Assembly (NCBI GenBank): GCA_029571225.1
Contig: JAKPTF010000068.1
Coordinates: forward strand, 1 to 58,561
DNA from: Candidatus Omnitrophota bacterium
GTDB lineage: Bacteria; Omnitrophota; Gorgyraeia; Gygaellales; Profunditerraquicolaceae
DNA: 58,561 nt
Direction of reading: 5' to 3'
Within the stretch, counting starts at the first letter, position 1, and the number at the start of each line of letters is the position of its first letter. Position numbers and translations under genes: made by a program. This document shows, piece after piece, positions 53,493 to 58,561 of this stretch. Under the pieces are notes generated by a model. It had not been told where the DNA came from. It made no database searches and saw nothing but the letters and a program-made list of their open reading frames with translations.

Positions 53493-53494
53493 TC

Positions 53495-54805
53495 ATGATC
53501 GAAGACCGCCATATCTTCAGCGTCACGGAGATCACCCAGGGCATCAGGCTGCTGTTGAGCAAACAGTACAGCATGGTCTGGGTGGAAGGTGAAATATCGA
53601 ATTTCCGGCCGTCAAGTTCGGGCCACTGGTATTTTTCGCTCAAAGACGAAACGTCGGTGTTATCAGGCGTTATCTTCAGCCGCAGCGCCAGGGATGTCCC
53701 TTTCAAGCTCGAAGACGGGCTTAAGGTCGTCTGTTTCGGTTCTATAGACGTGTATCCGCCGCGGGGCAGCTATCAGCTGATCATCGAACGCATCGAGCCC
53801 AAGGGCATTGGGTCCTTGCAGCTGGCGCTCGAACAATTGAAGATCAAGCTGGAAAAAGAAGGGTTGTTTGCCCCTGAGCATAAAAAAGAGATCCCATACC
53901 TTCCGGCAAACATCGGCGTCGTTACCTCGGCCACCGGCGCCGCGATAAAGGATATTCTCAAAGTTCTTGACCGCAGATTTCGGGATGTGCACATCATCAT
54001 CGCTGCGGTCAAGGTGCAGGGGGATGGGGCAAAAGAAGAAATTGCTGATGCGATCAGGGATTTTAACGAGTATAATGATACGTGCGATCCCGGGGACCGC
54101 ATCGAGGTCTTGATCGTCGGCCGCGGAGGCGGGAGCATAGAGGATCTGTGGGCGTTCAACGAAGAGACGGTCGCCCGCGCGATATACGCGTCGAAAATTC
54201 CGGTCATTTCCGCAGTCGGCCATGAGCGGGACGTGACGATCTCCGACCTTGTGGCTGACCGCCGAGCCGCAACGCCGTCGGTTGCCGCGGAGATCGTGAT
54301 CCCCAGGAAAGAAGACCTGGGGGACCAGGTACAGGACCTTGCCCTGCGCATGAAAAACGCCTTCGACGGCTTGCTTGCGGATTCGGTTCAGCGCCGCGAA
54401 GACGCCCTTGGCCGCTTGAAGCTCGCCATGGAACATATCTGGCAGTTGAACCGGCAGTCTCTGGAGGCAACGGGCCAGAAGCTGTTCAGGGCAAATCCCG
54501 CGCTGGTGATCCCCGAACATATCGATAAGATCCGGGAGCGCGCCAGGCAGATCGCCCTGCGGCTCCAGCATTTTATCGCTTTGAAAGAATCGCGGTTCAG
54601 CGGCATGGTCGAGAAGATGGCCAGCCTTAACCCTTTGAATATCCTGTCGCGCGGCTACAGCGTGACGTTTCTTATGCCGGAGGAAAAGATCTTAAAGAAC
54701 GCGGCGGACGCCAGGACAGGCAGCAGCATTCGGACACGATTAGCCGACGGCCAACTGATCAGCACGGTGACGGAGGTACACAGCGATGGCGGAGATAAAG
54801 TTTGA
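53495..54805 (+). CDS. xseA: Exodeoxyribonuclease VII large subunit
   Basis: A 436-residue protein. The OB-fold N-terminus ('MVWVEGEISNFRPSSSGHWYFSLKDE') and catalytic core with 'GVVTSATGAAIKDILKVL', 'VGRGGGSIEDLWAFNEE', 'SAVGHERDVTISDLVADRRAATPS' and the C-terminal 'NPLNILSRGYSVTF' match XseA. With XseB it degrades single-stranded DNA into acid-soluble oligonucleotides. It overlaps xseB by 20 bases. Confidence 0.97.
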   Translation: MIEDRHIFSVTEITQGIRLLLSKQYSMVWVEGEISNFRPSSSGHWYFSLKDETSVLSGVIFSRSARDVPFKLEDGLKVVCFGSIDVYPPRGSYQLIIERIEPKGIGSLQLALEQLKIKLEKEGLFAPEHKKEIPYLPANIGVVTSATGAAIKDILKVLDRRFRDVHIIIAAVKVQGDGAKEEIADAIRDFNEYNDTCDPGDRIEVLIVGRGGGSIEDLWAFNEETVARAIYASKIPVISAVGHERDVTISDLVADRRAATPSVAAEIVIPRKEDLGDQVQDLALRMKNAFDGLLADSVQRREDALGRLKLAMEHIWQLNRQSLEATGQKLFRANPALVIPEHIDKIRERARQIALRLQHFIALKESRFSGMVEKMASLNPLNILSRGYSVTFLMPEEKILKNAADARTGSSIRTRLADGQLISTVTEVHSDGGDKV

Positions 54806-55016
54806 AGAGGCGTTGAAAAGGCTCGAGAAGATCGTCGAGGAGCTCGAGCAGGGAGACCTGTCCCTGGACGAGGCGCTTAAAAAATACCAGGACGGCATCG
54901 AGTTGTCGCGCCTGTGCACGGCGCGCCTGGAAAACGCGAAAAAGAAGATAGACGTGCTTTCCAAAAACAAAAAGGGCGAGTTCGAGCTGAAGCCTTTTTC
55001 CGAAGATGAAGCGTAA
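54786..55016 (+). CDS. xseB: Exodeoxyribonuclease VII small subunit
   Basis: A 76-residue helical protein. 'FEEALKRLEKIVEELEQGDLSLDEALKKYQDG' is the family signature and the length is usual. Several copies wrap the coiled-coil arms of XseA. The overlap with xseA implies coupled translation. Confidence 0.96.
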   Translation: MAEIKFEEALKRLEKIVEELEQGDLSLDEALKKYQDGIELSRLCTARLENAKKKIDVLSKNKKGEFELKPFSEDEA

Positions 55017-55033
55017 CCACAGAGTCTTGAAGC

Positions 55034-56911
55034 ATGTACCTTGAATCGATCGCTGCCCCGCAGGACATCAGGAAGATCCCGGTTGAACAGCTGCCCGTGC
55101 TTGCGCAGGAGGTCAGGCAGAGGATTCTCGAGGTCACCAGCAGGACCGGTGGCCATATCGCCTCGAGCTTCGGCGCCGTCGAGCTGATCATCGCCCTGCA
55201 TTATTGCCTCGATGTGCCGCGTGACAAGATATTGTTCGACGTGGGCCATCAGGCATACGCCCATAAGATACTGACGGGCAGGAATAGGGCATTCGATACG
55301 CTCCGGCAGTACGGCGGCATCAGCGGATTCCCGTCCCGGGAAGAGTCGGAATACGATACCTGCTTTTGCGGACACAGCTCGACAAGCGTGTCTGCCGCGC
55401 TCGGGATAGCCTGCGCGCGCGATGCGGCCCAGCCCCCGGCCCCTTTTAAAGTCGTGGCCGTGATCGGCGACGGATCATTGAGCGGCGGCCTGTGCTTTGA
55501 GGGCCTCAACAACGCGGGCCATCTGAAAAAGGACATCCTGGTGGTGCTCAATACCAATGAGCTCAGCATTGCGCCCAATGTCGGCGCGATCAGCACGTAT
55601 TTGAACAAGCTTATTTCCCTGCCCATATATAACAGGTTCAGGGCGTCGTTCGACAAATTTCTTGAATCGCGAGTGCCCCGGGGCCGCAGGCTCAAGGCAA
55701 TGGCGGCAAAATTCGAAGAAGGGCTTAAAGGCCTGTTCATTCCCGGCATGCTGTTCGAGGAGCTGGGTTTCAGGTATTTCGGCCCGCTTGACGGCCATGA
55801 CCTGCAGAAGCTGGTGCCGACGCTGCGCAACATCCTCAACGTCAAGGGCCCGCGGCTGGTGCATGTCATTACAAAAAAAGGCAAAGGCTACGCGCCTGCA
55901 GAACAGGACCCGGTCCGTTTCCATTCGGCAGGGCCGTTCGATATAGGAAGCGGGGCTCCCGTTCGGTCAAGCGGCCCTGCCGCGGCCACCTATACGGAGG
56001 TGTTCAGTAATGCCGTTGTCAGGCTGGCTGCCAGGGATACGCGCGTCGTCGCGGTCACCGCCGCGATGCCAGAAGGGACCGGCCTTGATAAATTCCGGGA
56101 TGCCTATCCTCAGCGGTTCTATGACGTGGGCATTGCCGAGCAGCACGCCGTCTGTTTTGCAGGAGGGTTGGCGCTTGCGGGCATGCGGCCGGTGGTCGCG
56201 ATCTATTCCACGTTCTTCCAGAGGGCAGTGGACCAGGTATTCGTGGATGTGGCTCTGCAGAAGGCGCCGGTTGTTTTTTGCCTCGACCGCGCAGGCATCG
56301 TGGGTGAAGACGGGGTCACGCACCAGGGCGTGTTCGATATACCGGTGTTGCGCAGCGTGCCGGATCTTTTCATCATGGCTCCGCAGGACGGCCGTGAACT
56401 GGAGGCAATGCTTGAGTTCGCGATTTCGCTCAATCGGCCGTGCGTCATCCGGTATCCGAAATCGATCGCGCCCGTGATCGACGAAGGCCATGGCCCGCTG
56501 AAGGCCGGGTGCGTAGAGCCGCTGCGCAGCGGCAGGGATTACGCTATTATCGCGCTCGGCAGCATGGTTGCGGCTGCGCTGGCAGCCGACGATCTTTTGC
56601 GCAGGGAAGGCATCTGCGGCACATGCGTGAACGCGCGGTTCGTCAAACCGCTTGACGCGGATGCCCTCAAGGATGCCCTGCGGCAGATCGGCCCGTCGGC
56701 ACCGGTATTCACCGTCGAGGACGGGGTCATCGATGCGGGGTTCGGCAGCGCGGTCTGCGAAACGCTCGGCCGGACAATCGAGCGCATGGGGCTTCCGGAC
56801 CAGTTCATCGTGCACGGCAAGCGCCAGTTGTTGCTTGAAAAATACGGGTTGGACGCAGCCGGGATCGCGCTGCGGATAAAAAAGGCATTGAAGAAAGATG
56901 GCAAGGGTTGA
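55034..56911 (+). CDS. dxs: 1-deoxy-D-xylulose-5-phosphate synthase
   Basis: A 625-residue thiamine-diphosphate enzyme of the methylerythritol phosphate (isoprenoid) pathway. It condenses pyruvate with glyceraldehyde 3-phosphate. 'FDVGHQAYAHKILTGR', the TPP/Mg motif 'GDGSLSGGLCFEGLNNAG', 'GPLDGHDLQKL' and 'DVGIAEQHAVCFAGGLAL' are diagnostic. It follows xseB, a frequent neighbour of dxs. Its end overlaps the ferredoxin gene by 14 bases. Confidence 0.96.
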   Translation: MYLESIAAPQDIRKIPVEQLPVLAQEVRQRILEVTSRTGGHIASSFGAVELIIALHYCLDVPRDKILFDVGHQAYAHKILTGRNRAFDTLRQYGGISGFPSREESEYDTCFCGHSSTSVSAALGIACARDAAQPPAPFKVVAVIGDGSLSGGLCFEGLNNAGHLKKDILVVLNTNELSIAPNVGAISTYLNKLISLPIYNRFRASFDKFLESRVPRGRRLKAMAAKFEEGLKGLFIPGMLFEELGFRYFGPLDGHDLQKLVPTLRNILNVKGPRLVHVITKKGKGYAPAEQDPVRFHSAGPFDIGSGAPVRSSGPAAATYTEVFSNAVVRLAARDTRVVAVTAAMPEGTGLDKFRDAYPQRFYDVGIAEQHAVCFAGGLALAGMRPVVAIYSTFFQRAVDQVFVDVALQKAPVVFCLDRAGIVGEDGVTHQGVFDIPVLRSVPDLFIMAPQDGRELEAMLEFAISLNRPCVIRYPKSIAPVIDEGHGPLKAGCVEPLRSGRDYAIIALGSMVAAALAADDLLRREGICGTCVNARFVKPLDADALKDALRQIGPSAPVFTVEDGVIDAGFGSAVCETLGRTIERMGLPDQFIVHGKRQLLLEKYGLDAAGIALRIKKALKKDGKG

Positions 56912-57104
56912 AATAGACCGGCAGCGGTGCAAGGGTTGTTATCTGTGTGTCAGCGCCTGCCCCAAGGGCTGCCTGGCCATAGACGCGTCCCTGAATAAGA
57001 AAGGATGCAAGCCCGTTGTTTTCAAGCAGGGGGCTTCGTGCGGGGGCTGCTGCCTGTGCGCGGTCATGTGCCCTGATTGCTGTATCGAGGTATTCAAAGA
57101 GTAA
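56898..57104 (+). CDS. 2x[4Fe-4S] ferredoxin subunit of 2-oxoacid oxidoreductase
   Basis: A 68-residue protein with two CxxCxxCxxxCP clusters: 'CKGCYLCVSACPKGC' and 'CGGCCLCAVMCPDCC'. It matches the delta (ferredoxin) subunit encoded first in VorDABC/KorDABC-type operons. The gene order ferredoxin-alpha-beta here agrees. It would pass electrons from the TPP subunit to ferredoxin. Extra cysteines follow both clusters. Confidence 0.9.
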   Translation: MARVEIDRQRCKGCYLCVSACPKGCLAIDASLNKKGCKPVVFKQGASCGGCCLCAVMCPDCCIEVFKE

Positions 57105-57121
57105 ACCGTGGGATTATTTTG

Positions 57122-58186
57122 ATGGCGGATAAACGTATTCTGATGGCAGGCAATGAAGCGATCGCAGAAGGCGCGATCCAGGCGGGCCTGGATTTTTATG
57201 CCGGCTATCCCATTACCCCGCAGAACGAGCTTACCGCGTATATGGCAGCGCAGATGCCCGTCCGCAACAGGGTGTTCATCCAGGCGGAATCAGAGCTTGC
57301 TGCAATCAATATGGTGTTCGGCGCTTCAGCCGCAGGCAAACGCGCGATGACATCGTCTTCCAGCCCCGGCATCAGCCTGAAGCAGGAAGGCATTTCATAC
57401 ATGGCAGGCTGCCGGCTTCCCGGCGTCATCGTCAACATGATGCGCGGCGGCCCGGGCCTGGGGAATATCGCTCCGTCGCAGTCGGATTATTTTCAGGCAA
57501 CCAAAGGCGGCGGCCACGGCGATTACCATACGATCGTCCTCGCCCCGGATTCAGTCCAGGAATGCTACGACATAATGTTCGATTCATTCGATCTTGCTGA
57601 CCGGTATCGCACGCCGGTTATGGTATTAGGGGACGGCATGCTCGGCCAGATGATGGAACCGGTCGCATTCAAGCCCGCATCGGCCCTGGCGCGGCCGCAG
57701 GCCGTCAAGCCATGGGCGTTGACGGGCTGCAAGGGAAGGCAGGCGAATATCATCCGGTCGCTGTTATTGAAAGACGGAGCGCTGGAGGCGCTGAATCAGG
57801 AGCTCCAGGCTGTATACGCGAAGATACAGCAAACGGAACAGCGCTGGGAGGAATATTGCCTTGACGGCGCCCGGGTCGTGGTTGTGGCGTACGGCATCAT
57901 GGCGCGAATCGCAAAGACCGTTGTTGCCTCGATGCGCGAAAAGGGCTGCCGCGTCGGTCTGATCAGGCCTGTTACACTCTGGCCGTTCCCCGCAATGCCG
58001 TTCCGGACCGGGAAAAAAGGACGCGCGAAATATCTGGTGGTTGAGATGTCATACGGCCAGATGGTAGAGGACGTGAAACTTGCGCTTGACTGCAGGGCGC
58101 CGGTTTCATTCTTCGGCAAAGCAGGCGGCGCGGTCCCCGCTGAAAAAGATATTATCAAGCACATAAAGGCACTTCTCAATGGATAA
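57122..58186 (+). CDS. 2-oxoacid:ferredoxin oxidoreductase alpha subunit
   Basis: 354 residues from the ATG at '[20 protein letters not shown]'; the longer ORF overlaps the ferredoxin gene. '[18 protein letters not shown]', '[29 protein letters not shown]' and '[17 protein letters not shown]' are typical of KorA/VorB pyrimidine-binding subunits. The family oxidatively decarboxylates 2-oxoglutarate or branched 2-oxoacids to acyl-CoA with reduction of ferredoxin. Sequence alone does not settle the substrate. The end overlaps the next gene by eight bases. Confidence 0.92.
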   Translation: MADKRILMAGNEAIAEGAIQAGLDFYAGYPITPQNELTAYMAAQMPVRNRVFIQAESELAAINMVFGASAAGKRAMTSSSSPGISLKQEGISYMAGCRLPGVIVNMMRGGPGLGNIAPSQSDYFQATKGGGHGDYHTIVLAPDSVQECYDIMFDSFDLADRYRTPVMVLGDGMLGQMMEPVAFKPASALARPQAVKPWALTGCKGRQANIIRSLLLKDGALEALNQELQAVYAKIQQTEQRWEEYCLDGARVVVVAYGIMARIAKTVVASMREKGCRVGLIRPVTLWPFPAMPFRTGKKGRAKYLVVEMSYGQMVEDVKLALDCRAPVSFFGKAGGAVPAEKDIIKHIKALLNG

Positions 58187-58561
58187 ACTATACGCCCATC
58201 CCCGCTCGCTCAAAAAGGTCTCCACGCATTATTGCGCAGGCTGCGGCCACGGCATCGGCCACCGGCTTGTCTGTGAGGCGATCGACGAGCTCGGCATCAG
58301 GGAACAGGTGATCGCGGTCGCGCCTGTGGGATGCGCCGTTCTGGCATACGATTACTGGGATTTCGACGTGACCGAAGCCGCGCACGGCAGGGCCCTTGCG
58401 GTTGCCACTGCCATCAAACGCGTCAGGCCCGGCAATATCGTGTTCACCTACCAGGGCGACGGGGATCTGGCGGCGATCGGCACCAACGAGACGATCCACG
58501 CGGCGAATCGAGGGGAGAACCTGACGGTGGTCTTTATCAACAACGCGGTATACGGCATGAC
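58179..58561 (+). CDS. 2-oxoacid:ferredoxin oxidoreductase beta (TPP) subunit, cut by window end
   Basis: An ATG at 58179 opens a frame that stays open to the window edge (127 codons): '[20 protein letters not shown]', '[20 protein letters not shown]', '[16 protein letters not shown]' and the TPP-binding '[20 protein letters not shown]'. This matches KorB/VorA beta subunits. It is absent from the ORF track because it has no stop codon in the window. A gamma subunit may follow outside. Confidence 0.92.
   Translation, partial: MDKLYAHPRSLKKVSTHYCAGCGHGIGHRLVCEAIDELGIREQVIAVAPVGCAVLAYDYWDFDVTEAAHGRALAVATAIKRVRPGNIVFTYQGDGDLAAIGTNETIHAANRGENLTVVFINNAVYGM

Overview
The window looks like a bacterial chromosome segment spanning the replication origin, most probably from a member of Candidatus Omnitrophota (former OP3). 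That assignment is inference. It rests on the paralogous exported proteins with an 'FEQxGFAQVA' signal peptide and a 'PGGIDFRALP' tail, a very large gene of the kind reported in that phylum, and an anaerobic gene set (2-oxoacid:ferredoxin oxidoreductase, ferredoxin, MetV-like protein). No 16S rRNA is present to confirm it.

Gene orientation switches once. Everything from 1 to 29.5 kb is on the minus strand and everything from 29.8 kb to the end is on the plus strand. The switch lies between dnaA and rpmH, where DnaA-box-like repeats and divergent sigma70-type promoters are found, so the origin is probably there.

Region 1 (0-16 kb, minus) is accessory. Four paralogous exported proteins share an N-terminal module of about 340 residues. 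Three of them also share a C-terminal tail of about 110 residues and carry unrelated middles: a 3,094-residue protein with dockerin-like, HAD-like, GHKL ATPase and nucleotidyltransferase-like segments; a protein with a clear NUDT9/TRPM2-type ADP-ribose hydrolase domain; and one with an unrecognised helical payload. An identical 16-bp near-palindrome lies about 70-80 bp upstream of three of the four start codons.

Region 2 (16-29.5 kb, minus) holds a DUF4143 ATPase, rsmI, glmS, tRNA-Glu, gyrA (interrupted by a 460-residue intein with LAGLIDADG endonuclease blocks), gyrB, a DUF721 gene, dnaN and dnaA. recF is absent from the cluster. Long perfect inverted repeats lie on both sides of glmS.

Region 3 (29.8-46.4 kb, plus) holds rpmH-yidD-yidC-jagN (no rnpA, truncated Jag), parA-parB with a parS-like site, ndk-yicC-gmk-rpoZ-coaC, three tRNAs, thrS-infC-rpmI-rplT (infC with an AUA/AUU start), a Trk potassium uptake cluster with two TrkA proteins and an unlisted 39-residue membrane peptide, an exported OB-fold protein, and pheS-pheT (short PheT).

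Region 4 (46.4-58.6 kb, plus) holds a probable 6S RNA with a near-consensus promoter, rarA, a metV-like gene, fau, rny, a ymdB-type phosphodiesterase, a GH39-like protein that lacks its acid/base glutamate, xseA-xseB, dxs, and the start of a 2-oxoacid:ferredoxin oxidoreductase operon that runs off the window end. No CRISPR array, rRNA operon, insertion sequence or prophage was seen.
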